Positions 1 through 10,556 of a DNA stretch of 64,000 nt are shown one piece after another. Source of the DNA: Gamarada debralockiae (taxonomy: Eukaryota > Ascomycota > Leotiomycetes > Helotiales > Hyphodiscaceae); assembly GCA_002803225.1 (NCBI GenBank), contig NXFV01001780.1:18009-82008 (forward strand), in the 5' to 3' direction. A model generated the notes under the pieces. It was not told where the DNA came from, ran no database searches, and saw only the letters and a program-made list of their open reading frames with translations. Made by a program: the position numbers and the translations under genes. Numbering within the stretch: position 1 is the stretch's first letter; each line of letters opens with the position of its first letter.

Positions 1-525
1 CGATGGCGACCCGGAAATCGTCGTAGTGCTCCATTCGGTGACTGGGTATGCAACCGCAATTATCGATCCTCCTTCAGTCGTGGTAACTGTAACTGTAGTA
101 ACAGATCCTGCATCAACTGTAATAGTCGCAGCTGCGCCTCCAGTCGCAGAAGATCCTCCCTCTGTGACAGTTGTGGTAATTTGTGCAGCAAGACTCGATG
201 CCTGGTTCTCCGCATTCCGTAAAGCCGATGCGGGGATTGGAGCTCCTGCAATATCGCATGCCCATTGCAGAGGAGTCAAGAGTAAATTGTTGTCCAGATC
301 GTTATCGCATTGTGCATGCATGCAAGTAATCAGATCTGGCAGGAAGTTGCCAGCCGATGCCCGGCAGAGACATGCAATATCTGTGACATCGCAATTGTCA
401 TCTTGGGACTGGTTGATGCAGTCTTGAACGCATTGAGGAAGGGAGGAGACGAATTGCGATCGAGCCAGAGGTAGGGCGAGGATGGAGAGGGCTATGATAG
501 CCCGGAGGCAATGCGAGGACAACAT
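1..525 (-). CDS. CFEM-domain secreted or cell-surface protein (3' end outside window)
   Basis: The frame is open from an ATG at 525 down to the window edge (175 codons), so the C-terminus is missing. Residues 1-23 form a signal peptide (Leu/Ala-rich, cleavage likely before Gln24). Residues 24-90 carry eight cysteines in CFEM order (QC, DC, NC, AC-LC, TC, QC, AC), including the CDVTDIACLC stretch that holds the haem-ligand Asp in characterised members. A Thr/Val/Ser-rich region follows, as in GPI-anchored wall proteins. CFEM proteins act in haem or iron capture, wall structure or host interaction; which applies here cannot be told. The GPI signal would lie beyond position 1. Confidence 0.88.
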   Translation of the reverse strand, partial: MLSSHCLRAIIALSILALPLARSQFVSSLPQCVQDCINQSQDDNCDVTDIACLCRASAGNFLPDLITCMHAQCDNDLDNNLLLTPLQWACDIAGAPIPASALRNAENQASSLAAQITTTVTEGGSSATGGAAATITVDAGSVTTVTVTTTEGGSIIAVAYPVTEWSTTTISGSPS

Positions 526-1247
526 TCTCTTCGGTGAATGAAGAGGGTTCCAGCAGCTGACCTTCCTCGATTCCACTTCAGTATCCGCTCCCAATTGAAC
601 GATTGATGGATTCGGATTCGAGAATCGTCGCTATCACTTTACCACCACCGTGGTTGAGTTTTGTCTGTGTAGCTGGTGAGAAGGAGAAATAATATCGGGA
701 GCATCCATAGCTGATAATATCCCTTCTGAACCCCCATGTTGTGGCAAATCCCTAATTCCCATCCGTCCATAGAGATTGAGAATGCCATATGGGTGCGTCA
801 AGACAGCCTTCTTTCCCTGTTTTCATCCAAAAGTTACAGCAATGTTATTCGTGGAGAATAAAAAGTGGCTGAGCACCGCCACACGACAAACTCAAAAGCG
901 TTTAAGATCGGCGGTGGGGTTCAGGGCCAGCCGGTGATTGCGAGGAGAATTTAGAGACACTCGGGACATGGTTGCAAAAAGAGCCTCCCGCTTGAGTCAC
1001 ATCCTCAAAAATGAAATCTCTTTCTATTATGCGAAAGTATGTGCAATACCATCAAACACGCAAACCCATACAGAAAATCAACCAAATCTATATTTCTTTC
1101 GCCTTCAATTTGCGCCAACAACTCTAAACATCTCGTGGACTTTTAGCAGCCATTCGCCGTCTTCTGCGCAATAAAAAAATAACAGGAAAACCGCAGCTCC
1201 TATTCTACCGCAAAACCCCCCCTGGAGGAACAAGTCCTGGTCTGAGG
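526..1247. other. Intergenic region
   Basis: It contains the promoter of the CFEM gene and the 3' flank of the GNAT gene. Two short ORFs here (938-1174 and the complement of 1105-1335) have no domain or codon signal I recognise and are treated as chance. Confidence 0.6.
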
Positions 1248-1847
1248 TTATGAAGAATTCGGGTGGTACTTCATGAGTAGAACATTCCTTGTCTCCCCTC
1301 GATCCATCTCCTCCTTGATAGTCACAAACCCGCACCTCTCGTATAAGGACTTAGCAGCAACGTTATCCTCGTCGACTACAATACTCATGACAAGGTCCTT
1401 TCCAGATGCCTCTGCTTGAGCAGCACCAAACTTCTTGGCCGCCTCAATGAGAGCCTTGGCAGTGCCTTGACCACGAGCTTCAGGTAGGGTAAACATTCCG
1501 TTAATACGCCAGTGTGAGCTTGTGGGTATCTTAACAGTCGCATCACCATCAATCGTAACCCAGGGGTTGCCAAGAGGTGAAAGTTCGTCGGGCCCATATG
1601 GGAGGGGGCCGATGACTGCGATAGAGCTGACAATGCGTTCGGATTGAACAGCGATGAACGTAATAGCCTTGGGGTTGCTCAACCGTTGATACCAAACATC
1701 GTCTGTAAACGCAATCTCTCTCGCATAGTTGGACCCGAAAAATTCGGGCGAGGTTTGCAATGAGAGTAAGCGGAAGGCCTTGACTTGGTCCACATAGCGA
1801 CGGATAGTCTCATCGTCCTTGGCTATCTGGATGATTTCGAAGGGCAT
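1248..1847 (-). CDS. GNAT-family N-acetyltransferase
   Basis: This is a single-exon, 199-residue protein. The GNAT fold signature is visible in the C-terminal half: a strand ending MFTLPEARGQGTAKALIEAA (residues 118-137), where RGQGTA is the acetyl-CoA pyrophosphate-binding loop (R/Q-x-x-G-x-G/A). It is followed by IVVDEDNVAAKSLYERCGF, the motif B region in which N and Y position the cofactor. Such enzymes move an acetyl group from acetyl-CoA to an amine; the acceptor cannot be predicted. It is divergent to the CorA-like gene, with about 400 bp between the two starts. Confidence 0.85.
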   Translation of the reverse strand: MPFEIIQIAKDDETIRRYVDQVKAFRLLSLQTSPEFFGSNYAREIAFTDDVWYQRLSNPKAITFIAVQSERIVSSIAVIGPLPYGPDELSPLGNPWVTIDGDATVKIPTSSHWRINGMFTLPEARGQGTAKALIEAAKKFGAAQAEASGKDLVMSIVVDEDNVAAKSLYERCGFVTIKEEMDRGETRNVLLMKYHPNSS

Positions 1848-2252
1848 GATCGTTCAGAATTGGCGAGTGATTGAGGCTAAGAGAATGGAGAATACTTGTC
1901 TGACTCGAAAAACGCACAATTGCAACTGCAAAGGATTGTGTTACAAGATCATGAAACTTTTATGATCACAAGAGAAGGAAACCGGGTGCAACTAGAAGAG
2001 AAAGGAAGCTTTTATGTTGTATCTGATGAAGTTTGCGTTGACTCACGTTGGACATGAACACAAGAGGAAGGTGACGGTCGATAAATTGACTCGATCGCGA
2101 AATTGGGCTGTGCGTGCGCTCAAGCCACTTGTCTCACATCTCAGCCGCGCCAGCCTCGCGGCACTTGCACCACCAACATCGAATATATGCCCCATGGTAT
2201 CCTTATATCCACAAGAGAAAGAAACGCATCCTGCGCGTCAATCTACGCAATC
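1848..2252. promoter_or_regulatory. Divergent promoter region, GNAT and CorA-like genes
   Basis: A 405-bp gap lies between two start codons that face apart. ORFs starting at 2014, 2103 and 2114 overlap it. The 2103 ORF is only an in-frame upstream extension of the transporter and looks like untranslated leader. No specific operator was recognised. Confidence 0.5.
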
Positions 2253-4152
2253 ATGGGGAAGGACGGATATTTCGAAGACTTCGACGACGAGAATGTCTAC
2301 AGAGACAGCCAGCAGCGCGCACTGAACGAGTCCACGCGCAACTTCGTCGTTGAGTTTGGCAGAGGCCACGCCCACATAGCATTCAACTTGGGAACCGACG
2401 ATGTTCAGAAGCTGTTTGGTTCTGAAAGGAACGAGGGGAAGCCAGTTCGGTGGATGTAAGCAGTCAACTCTTCCTCTCGAGCTCGTTTGCTAATGATTTC
2501 ATTTCCAACAGTAACATTTGGGCTCCGAACCGACAAGTCGAAGTTATCGAGCTGCTTGGAACGCATTACAAGTTCTCCGCGAGACTCCTAGCCCTTATTA
2601 AAACCATGCCTCCCGACAGAGCCCCCGAAGTACAGGATAAAAACGTTGGAAAATACAAAATGCTTCACAAAGACGATGTCGAGCTTGCGACATCGAGCAT
2701 TGATACACCAATTGCAGCTTCCCCTTCGCAAAGTCGGTCGAGTATAAGCCAGTATGATGCTGCGAAACAGATGATAAATTTTCAGTCTATTGATGTTGGG
2801 CCACATTGTGAGATCCAAGAACATTGGGGGAAGGAGCGAAATGCTAATTCTGTTGCAAGTCCTCTGCATAGGTGCAAATTGGATGCACATGTTACCACAT
2901 CTCAATAAGGACGAAAGTATACTCGATGAAGGAAGCCAGCGACGGCTATGGTCCTGGTTGGTGCTTTGTGATGATAGTATGCGCAAATTGTATGCCGTTT
3001 TACTTCTCTAACTTTTGCAGATACTGTTATATCACTGCACGAAGATCCTGGACCAGTCAACAGCGTGGACGCCCTCAAGTCTATTCGTGGAAATACCTTG
3101 AGCGTCTTGAGTCAGCTCTCACACCTTGGTCATCTCAGCGCCGATCCAACCTCCATGCAAACTGTCCGGCAAGCATTAGAAGTAGATAGCGTTCAAGGAA
3201 ATGCCGGCATTGAAGGCTCCAGTAACCTTTTCTACTATCTATTTGATGACTGGAGAGCCGTTTATTCTACTATTGCCGCATTCCGCGCTAGGCTGGGGAA
3301 GTTGGTATGTCTCTTTCCCTCGTACTGTACACCTGGACACATCCCATACTGACATGACCACTTAGGAACATGATATTCTTGCAGATATGGTAAGCTAATT
3401 CCTTTAAAAGGGAGAGCTTTACTTATTTTCACAGACCCGAAAATCAAATAAATCACCAAACATCAAAATTATTCCTCGCCTTCACATCCTAGGTCGCCAA
3501 ATCCGTCAAATGCAAGGTCTTTACGAAGGCTATAAGAACCTGATCCAGCGCATTATGGAGCCAAAATCAGCCACTATATATGGCATGACCACTCCCCGGA
3601 GCTTTAGTGGTATTGGAAGCGGAACCCCGGGCGTTGTTCTCGCAAAATCAGCCAGCCAACGATTTGAGCGTCTGGGGGATCGTATCCAGCTTTTGATCCT
3701 TAGTGGGACTCAAGAGTTTCTGGTTGAGAAAGATGCCCTGATCTCGATGGTAAGTTATGTCATTCAAGATTGACAAATAACTTTACTGATACAAGATGCA
3801 GTACTTCAACATCAACACCCAGAAAGACTCCGAGTCCACCGCCCGCCTTACACGCTCTGCAACCTTGCTTGCGAAGCTCAGCGTTCTGTTCTTGCCCGTC
3901 AGTCTCATGACCAGCTACTTCTCTACGCAAATCAGCGACATACAAGGTGTCTACACGATCAAGCAGTACTGGATAGTGTTTGCTGTCATGATGAGTATTT
4001 CCTTCCTGGGCTTGTTCTTCTTCAGCAGGTTGTTGATGTGGGTTACTGAGACGTTGGATGAGTGGGCGAAGGAATTTAGCAGGGTCTGTGCGAGCCTCAT
4101 TACTAGGAGGGGTGAGCCACAGGAGCCGGAGATGGATGCGTATGAGAAATGA
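2253..4152 (+). CDS. CorA-like Mg2+ transporter family protein, seven exons
   Basis: Exons 2253-2455, 2512-2807, 2872-2976, 3021-3304, 3366-3389, 3435-3749 and 3802-4152 join in phase to 525 residues. The cytoplasmic part contains a WINIWAPNRQ stretch, WSWLVLCDDNTVISLHE and a long helical stalk. Two C-terminal membrane helices follow (about residues 431-449 and 463-482), the 2-TM-GxN/CorA layout. The GMN signature at the end of TM1 in classical CorA is not seen; the loop reads YFSTQISD, as in a divergent fungal-type branch. A role in divalent-cation transport is therefore family inference. The ATG at 2253 was chosen because the upstream in-frame extension is low-quality. Exon 5 is only 24 nt. 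Confidence 0.85.
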
Positions 4153-4807
4153 TTGAAATCTGCTAGGATGTATGGTGTTACGGGTGTCTTGATTTGAATG
4201 AATGATCTAGTGGAAAATGACGTTGATCCCGGAAGTGTGTCTGTTTTTACTGTACACCACTTTGCACTGTACCCTCAATCATTAAGTCGAATCGAATAAT
4301 TCCAAGTCGAAGCTCCCACTAGATATATCACGCTGCATGTCACCCATCCATCGTGTTTAAGTGATTCAGAGTTCAGCTTGTAGGACCTGCGTTATTCAGT
4401 CCTTGAACATCCCCCTTCCAGTGTTCAAGTCAAGCTGAGTAATTGCAAACCAGATCACCTGGAATCGTTTGCATGCAGTCCTCATATGATTCAATGAAAG
4501 TCAGCAACTGGTAATCATTCAGACAAGAGCCATATTTTGAAATCAGTGGTTTGAATGTCTATATAAAGTCATCATAGTCAGTCTATCGTCACCCTCAAAG
4601 AAAGAAAAATCAACGCAGGAACGTCTACCCGTCCGATATGAACATCAACGAAAAGCCATGCAGTCAATCCTAAGCCATCCATCACCCTTCCGTCGGAAGT
4701 AAAGAGACCAGCAGAAAGCCATGGAAACTACCAGTCTTTACTCACTCGCCCCTTTCTCAGAGTTCAGTCAAGTGTTTCACTCAACAAAAGGAATAAGCCG
4801 GGCTGAG
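4153..4807. other. Intergenic region between convergent genes
   Basis: It holds the 3' flanks of the CorA-like gene and of the repeat-rich locus. No ORF, RNA gene or repeat was recognised. Confidence 0.6.
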
Positions 4808-5540
4808 CTAGTATTCCTTTGCAAGTTCCTCGGCCAAAGTCCCAGATAAGCTCGCCTCCCAATCATCCTCGAACGTATACTCCATCTCTCCACTTCTGCG
4901 CCGCTCTCCCAGATCAGCCACAAACGTATTCTCCCCAAGTATCGAGGTCATCGACCAGATCTGCTTGCGAATCCCAGCATTGATCCTCAGAGCCATCTGC
5001 GTTTCCTGCCTGCCCGGCGTTGCCAAAGTTAAAAGTGTTCTCTCCAGCCAACGCCTCAAACACGTCGAACGCAGCTTCATTTCCTGGCTGCGCTGCCATG
5101 TCCTCGCCAAACATAGGGTGGACTTCTTCTGTCATTCCATCCAGATCTGCGTTGCCAGCCTCGAACGAGTCGAATGCAACTATATTTCCAGCCTGCTCTC
5201 CCATGTCGTCATCAGCTATCGGGCCAACCTTTCTTGTCATACCACCCACATATGCGTTTCCACTCTCAAATTCTGTCTCCATAGGTAAATTGTTGAATTC
5301 ATGTCCATTTGCATCCTGCTCTGCCTGGCCAATCTCAAATTCGTCCTTCCCCAGCAACTCCTTGAAGCCAACTACTCCTCCACCTTTCCCAGCATTTATA
5401 TTTCCCAATGGAGAGCCAATTCTAATTCCCAATCCAAATTGCTCTGCGTTACCAGCCTCAAATTCATCCTCCATTGCCGCATTGGCGAAATCACGCCGAT
5501 TTGCACCTTGCATGGGAGACGAGTCAAAGAGAGACTTCAT
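4808..5540 (-). CDS. Repeat-containing acidic protein of unknown function, possibly the 3' part of a damaged gene
   Basis: An ORF from ATG 5540 to TGA 4914 gives 208 residues, rich in Glu, Gly, Asn and Ala. It is built from degenerate repeats with the core FE-A/S-GNA (for example EDEFEAGNA, ETEFESGNA, DSFEAGNADLDGM, NTFNFGNA). Just before the stop, another frame carries a related segment (ILGENTFVADLGE) and runs to a TAG at 4808, so either the C-terminus was changed by a frameshift or an atypical intron is used. Upstream of the ATG the same frame continues through a TGA at 5565-5567 into sequence resembling the repeats (LGIELDTPPLGDSN versus LGIRIGSPLGNIN). No known domain was recognised. Confidence 0.45.
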
Positions 5541-5824
5541 GGTCGCCGCTTCCTTCCCATCATATCAATTTTCTCTCTTTCGTGTCTCCGAATCATTGGC
5601 TTCTCCACCTTGATCGCTGTTGGAATCTCCCAATGGAGGAGTGTCTAGTTCAATTCCCAGATGCCCAACGTCGCCAGCCTGATATCTATTTCCTAGAGAG
5701 AGTTCCGGAAGGACTCCTCTTTTGCGATTTCATCTGCGGTCTTGGATTCCTTAAGTGCCTTTGGCTTTCCCTTTCCCTTTGGAGCATCCGTCTCACCTGA
5801 TATAGCTTGCTTCGGGGTTTTCCT

Positions 5825-6707
5825 TTATGGAGTAGCATTAGTATACTTAGCCTTCGTATTTCCCCCTTGGGCAGCCGTAGTCGTCGAAGCATTCGCGGGA
5901 GTCTTCTTCTTCGCAGGTGTAGACGACGTAGTTTCCGGGGGTATAGAAGAGGCCTTGACAGTAAGAGGGCGTTTGGTATTTCCTCCCATAGATCCAAGAT
6001 CTTGGGGAGTAGCACTAGAGCTTGAGTCTCGATCGACAGACATCGAGTCACGCACGGACTTGGGAATTCGACCACCGCGGCTTCCAGGTCCACTGAAAGG
6101 TCGCGTCATGCCACCATTGCCCCGATTTTCTTGTGGTTGTTTGCGTGCTGGTGTCGGCAGGTGTAGCTTAGCTAGTGCGCCGCAGCTGATGGGGGTGGAA
6201 AGTTGATAAAATGACCAGGACCATGACCAGAGTCAACAGCGCGTACTTTAGGAGGCTTCTTCTTGGAGAGGTATGTCTAATGATGAACTCCCCCAAATCC
6301 AAAAACTCCGTGAGGATCAAATTCGCGCGATCTACCGCGTTAGCCACGAGTTTATTGTGTTGTCGGCTAGTAGGAAAGTCGAATTCGACCACGTAGCCAC
6401 GATCATTGTAGAAGAAGCGCGGACGCGCTGCTATGCCGATTTTGAGTTTCTCGTTGATGTGTGTCGCGAACGCTTGCACGCATTTGCCCCAGTTCTCAGT
6501 GTCTTCGCCGTAGCGGTGGAAGTCGAGTGCTAATACTTCGGGGTTGCTGTACGCTGTATGTTGGGTGGGAGAGGTGAAGGGGGGGGTTGGAAGGAGTGAG
6601 ATTTCATTTCGGGCTACGGTATTGTGAATGTGGGTGGATGATATCGTCTGTTGTGGAGATGTTTGGTTGATGGAGTAGACTTTCGAGAGTTGAAGGGCAG
6701 TCGACAT
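5825..6707 (-). CDS. Uncharacterised protein, 5' part of the repeat-rich locus
   Basis: Exon 1 runs from ATG 6707 to 6247. An intron at 6246-6186 (61 bp, GTACGC to CATCAG) joins it to an exon beginning at 6185. The N-terminal 150 residues are a compact segment (LDFHRYGEDTENWGKCVQAF, RPRFFYNDRGYVVEFDF) with no family I recognise. A Ser/Thr/Lys/Gly-rich linker follows, and the frame ends at TAA 5825-5827. The same frame is coding-like beyond that stop, and a well-formed intron (5796-5693, GTGAGA to CTCTAG) links it to repeat-like sequence. This suggests one ancestral gene reaching 4808, now interrupted. Without the 61-bp splice, exon 1 would read into a hydrophobic stretch ending at 6168; I think that is translated intron. 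Confidence 0.45.
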
Positions 6708-6775
6708 GGGGATTGTCGGAAAAGTGTATCGTGAATTGGCTTCGAACTTTATAGTGAGGCCTCATCGCGTGTCAA

Positions 6776-7110
6776 GAAGTTCAGCGAATATAGTGGTTTG
6801 CTAAAGTAGAGTCGTCTGTTGACAGGATGAACTTTCAAGATGCGATGCAACGTATCGTCCAGTGCGTGGAAGTTCAGCGAATAGCGTAGTTCGTTGAAGG
6901 AGAGTTTACTGTCAACAGGAGGGACTTTCGGGAATTGAGGGGACTGTTGTCAGAAGTGTGGAAGTTCGGTCGAAAGCGTGGATTGTTGTGTGGAGAGTTG
7001 ACTGTCGATTGTTGGACTTTCAATGCTTGGAGTAGGCTGTCGTTGCAACTGGCAAGTTCAGTGGACAGCGTGGACTGTTAAAAGGAGACGCTCTATCGCC
7101 TCACTGCAGT
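6776..7110. repeat. Degenerate tandem repeat, four copies, period 92-93 bp
   Basis: Copies begin near 6776, 6869, 6961 and 7053. Each starts with a form of GAAGTTCAGCGAAT, continues with a GTGGATTGTT-like and a GTTGACTGTC-like block, and ends near GGACTTTC. Spacing is 93, 92 and 92 bp. The array lies immediately upstream of the start at 6707, so it sits in that promoter. The rest of 6708-7457 shows nothing further. Confidence 0.7.
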
Positions 7111-7457
7111 TGAATGATTCATTTCGAAAATTTACCAAAAACCTTCCCTCGGTTACGAATCGTTCATAGTCTCTGAGCATTTTGGGATCTAACGTTCCAA
7201 TTGAAACAGTTGGCTCCCACTTGGGACATAAGCCAGTTCAAGTGAAGGCGTGTGGATGATCATGGCTTGTTGAGACAACAAGGCCTCTAGGAAAGCCTTA
7301 CATTCGATACTTCTGTGCAAAGTCTACATCTTTAAAGGAAAGAACATCATTCTGCCATCACAATAACAACCCACGGTATCATGTCCATAACCCAATGCCA
7401 TAATATAACCGCCAACGCCAGTCCCACGCTAAATGCAATTCAAGGATATGCCACTCC

Positions 7458-9604
7458 TCATAACTCTCCATCTTGCAAATCTTCTCTCCTCTCATCGGCC
7501 AGCAACTCGGGGATATCAGGCTCGAAGCCTTGCTCAAAATTCTGGAGATCTTCATCCTCTAACGTACCAATAAAGGCACGTTTGATGAATTGCAGCCAGA
7601 CCTTGTTCTTCTCGTGCTGCTTGTGATGCTTCTTCTTCTTGTGCTTCTTCCCCCTCTCAGCATCAAAGTCATCTTCATAATCAGAAGTGTCCTGTACCAC
7701 TTCATCCTCGTCAAATTCGTCAAGGGACTCGTCAATTCGATCGCCCTTCTCTGGCTTGTACTGCCCAATCCTGTGCGCGAGCTTGATGTAGCTTCGTACT
7801 GTCATATCCTTCAAATTGTATATTGGGTCCGTGAAGGTGTCGTATTCGACCTGGTATTGGAATGACTTTGGTTTCGGGGCTTTGTCTTTTGGATGCTTGC
7901 CGTGGTGCTTGCCCTTACGCCACTTGTCCGTATCAAGATCGTCATCTTGTGGCTTGACAAAGTCATTGTTGATGTGAGTGAGGTTTGCAAAGTATTGGGT
8001 GTAGCCGAGCATAGTCAAAGTCTGAGGGGAATAGGCTGGACCCGGTGGTGAGTTCTTGGTTGGTGGATCTGGGATGATGAGATCGGGGTCCGAGGGCTTC
8101 TTCTTTTTCTTCATTTCTGAAAGATCATCGTCGACATACGATTCGGCATCTTCCTCAAGCCAGTCCATCTGCTGATCGGCTTGGGGTGCTGCGAACCCCT
8201 CTTCCCAGACCGCTGTTCCTTCAAGCCCGGTGATATTGTACTCAATGACTCGGATTGTCGGGAAATAGTTCGGTACCACACTTGGACCGACAAGGGAAAC
8301 ATGGAATCGCTCTCCCCATGGGCCTCCAATCTTCTTCAAGGCCTTGTCTCTCTTGCTATTCTTGCCTTTCTTTTTCTTGGACCCATCAATATCGTCCGAA
8401 AATGCAGCGACAGGATTTGGCAGATCGGACCAGTCTTCACGCAGCTCTTCCAGGTAATCATTGGCAGACTGGACGGTGAGCTCTTCATCCATCATGACTC
8501 GCGCAAGGTGATTTGCAGATGGTTGTCCTTCCATAGCGAGGAGATCCACTTCCTTGGTATCTTGCAACATGAAGTGATCGATATTCATGTGCCCGTAGAG
8601 ACCCCCAATCACCACATCTCGATATTGCTTAAGCCAGAGGGTATACTTCTGCCAGCAAGTCTCGTCCCAGAGTTGTTTGCTCTCTGTTCGGGCAGGAGGA
8701 ACATGACCTGTGAGAATTGCCTTCATCCCACGCTGCCGCATGAACTGTAGTTGAATTCGGAGCCATTCCATATGTTCATAGCCAGGCTCAGACCGTAACG
8801 CACAGCCGTCGACAGCAGCATTGTGGCTGAAGAAGTAGAGCGTGTTGAGACTAAAGACAGCCAATTTGTTTGGAATGACTTCGACGTAGTACCAGCCTCC
8901 TCTTTCAAAGCCATGTCTTTGCTCTTCTGGTATGAACTTCCTCCAAACATCGGTATATGTCCTTAGCCATTTATTTGGCCCCGAAAGTAAAATGTTGTGC
9001 GGTAGAATATCATTGTTGCCAAAAGTCGAGACGATCGGAATTGTGAGAGCGTTGTTCGGATCATCATCCTTGCCAAATACTTCCACAAATTTCTCGGCGA
9101 CCTTTCTGTTTGTACCAAGAACTTCTTCTTCGTTTCGAGGGATCTTTTCGTCGCTATCGTGCCGAGCGGAGTCGCCTGTCCATACTACAAAATCGATGGT
9201 ATCCTTAATGTTATCCTCTATCCATTTGAAGGTCGCATTGAGAAGAGTAAAAGGTGTGTCGCAATCTGAGGTCTCTGCACCGTACGTGCCGGCTGTGCCC
9301 TGGCCTCTATGACAGGCATCGTCTTCTGCGGTCGAGGAGTGGATTTTGTAGAAGGGATCTGGATGTAGATCTACATAGAGATCTGATCAGTATCGTACAA
9401 GAAAGATAAGATTAGGGATACCCCACCTGTGATGTGCAGGAATCGGCCATGCAGTTCTCGCGAGGCAGCGGACTGAGGGTGTGTGACAGTCAGGTCCTCC
9501 AATGGCGCTTGCAGGCGCGATTGTGTACCGGCGATAGGCTTTGCATGTACATCATCGAGCAGACATGCCGCTGCTGCTGCTAATAATAATGCAAATGGAT
9601 GCAT
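7458..9604 (-). CDS. PPN1: Endopolyphosphatase (vacuolar polyphosphate hydrolase)
   Basis: Exon 1 is 9604-9427 and exon 2 is 9370-7458, with a 56-bp intron (GTGGGG to ATGTAG), giving 696 residues. Residues 1-21 are a signal peptide or signal anchor. The calcineurin-like metallophosphoesterase motifs appear in order: HITDLHPDPF (D-x-H, created across the splice), VVWTGDSARHD (GD), FGNND (GNxx), ILTGHVPPAR (GH) and YGHMNIDHF (GHxH-like). Long Lys/Asp-rich inserts and an acidic, His/Lys-rich tail are usual in fungal endopolyphosphatases. The enzyme cuts inorganic polyphosphate chains internally and acts in the vacuole. The splice is well supported because it rebuilds the first metal-binding motif. 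Confidence 0.92.
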
Positions 9605-10556
9605 TTTTTGAACAATCTGAAAATAGAGAAATTTCAGGAAAAGGATGACATCCTCAGAAGAGGGTTCAAACCTTCAAAAGATCCCGTGCGATCCCCTGTT
9701 CCAGGCAGACGGTAGCTGGCTGCTGAGGTGACACCTGTCGGCTGAATGATCTTCGAAAATTTGACGGGAACGCGGGAGGGCTAAGAGCTTATTTCCCGCA
9801 GCATCAAAATAGGAGAATAACGAAAATGTCCCCTGACTTTGGATATGAAAAAGGAGAAAGAGAAGAAAGAAATACGCTGTGGGAGATTTCTCATTCCTAA
9901 ATATTAACTTGGTCTGAATCCAGCTCCCAAGGTGGATGTCTCAGCCATCAGCATCACATCCAAGCTACACCACCTCTTTGCTCTCCATAGTAATGTTTCA
10001 TCCAATCAATGGTCCACGTGTAGGCAGTCGAGTCAGATGTTTGGGGGGCAAAAAGGACATGCTCCTATTTTCTTATTCTTACTCCTTCTACTCCCCTCAA
10101 CATTTTACGAGCTCTCACAAATAGGGGTGCACGCGACCATTCTCTTTCGTAGTGATGACAAGTTGGTGAGGATCGTGAGCCTCGATCTGGTGGTGGATGT
10201 CGTGTAGCCTGATGTGGCCATATGAAGCCTGTGAAAATGCATGCGGGTACTGGGATTTGGCCGATGGTGGTGGTGACATCTGCTGCCTCAACCAATTTTG
10301 GGATATCTCCTTTGCGATGTAGCAAGCACTTTCCATAGCCGGTGATGTCAGAGTGAGATAAGAGGAAAAATAATTATCAACGTGCAGCTGAAGATCGTAA
10401 AATATGTTTCTGGAAGGCCTCCGTGCGCAATCAGCGGGAAGACGGGACCCTACACTAACCCAAAGCAGCGAATCAAGGGCCGTCCCTTTCGGACTTGGAC
10501 AAATATCTTTATATATTCAAATAAGACAAAATTTTCCAATCAAACACCACATCTCA
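9605..10556. other. Intergenic region
   Basis: It holds the endopolyphosphatase promoter and the 5' flank of the tRNA gene. A TATATATT-type AT-rich block at about 10509-10518 lies some 40-50 bp before the tRNA, where TFIIIB usually binds. Several ORFs of 60-90 codons look random. Confidence 0.5.

Noticed and set aside
2014..2325. ORFs upstream of the CorA-like start
   Set aside because: They overlap each other in three frames. Only the 2103 frame is linked to the gene, and its extra 50 residues lack quality.
6168..6246. C-terminal transmembrane anchor on the ORF 6168-6707
   Set aside because: The hydrophobic stretch coincides with a 61-bp GT-AG intron whose removal continues the frame into coding-like sequence. 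It is more likely translated intron.
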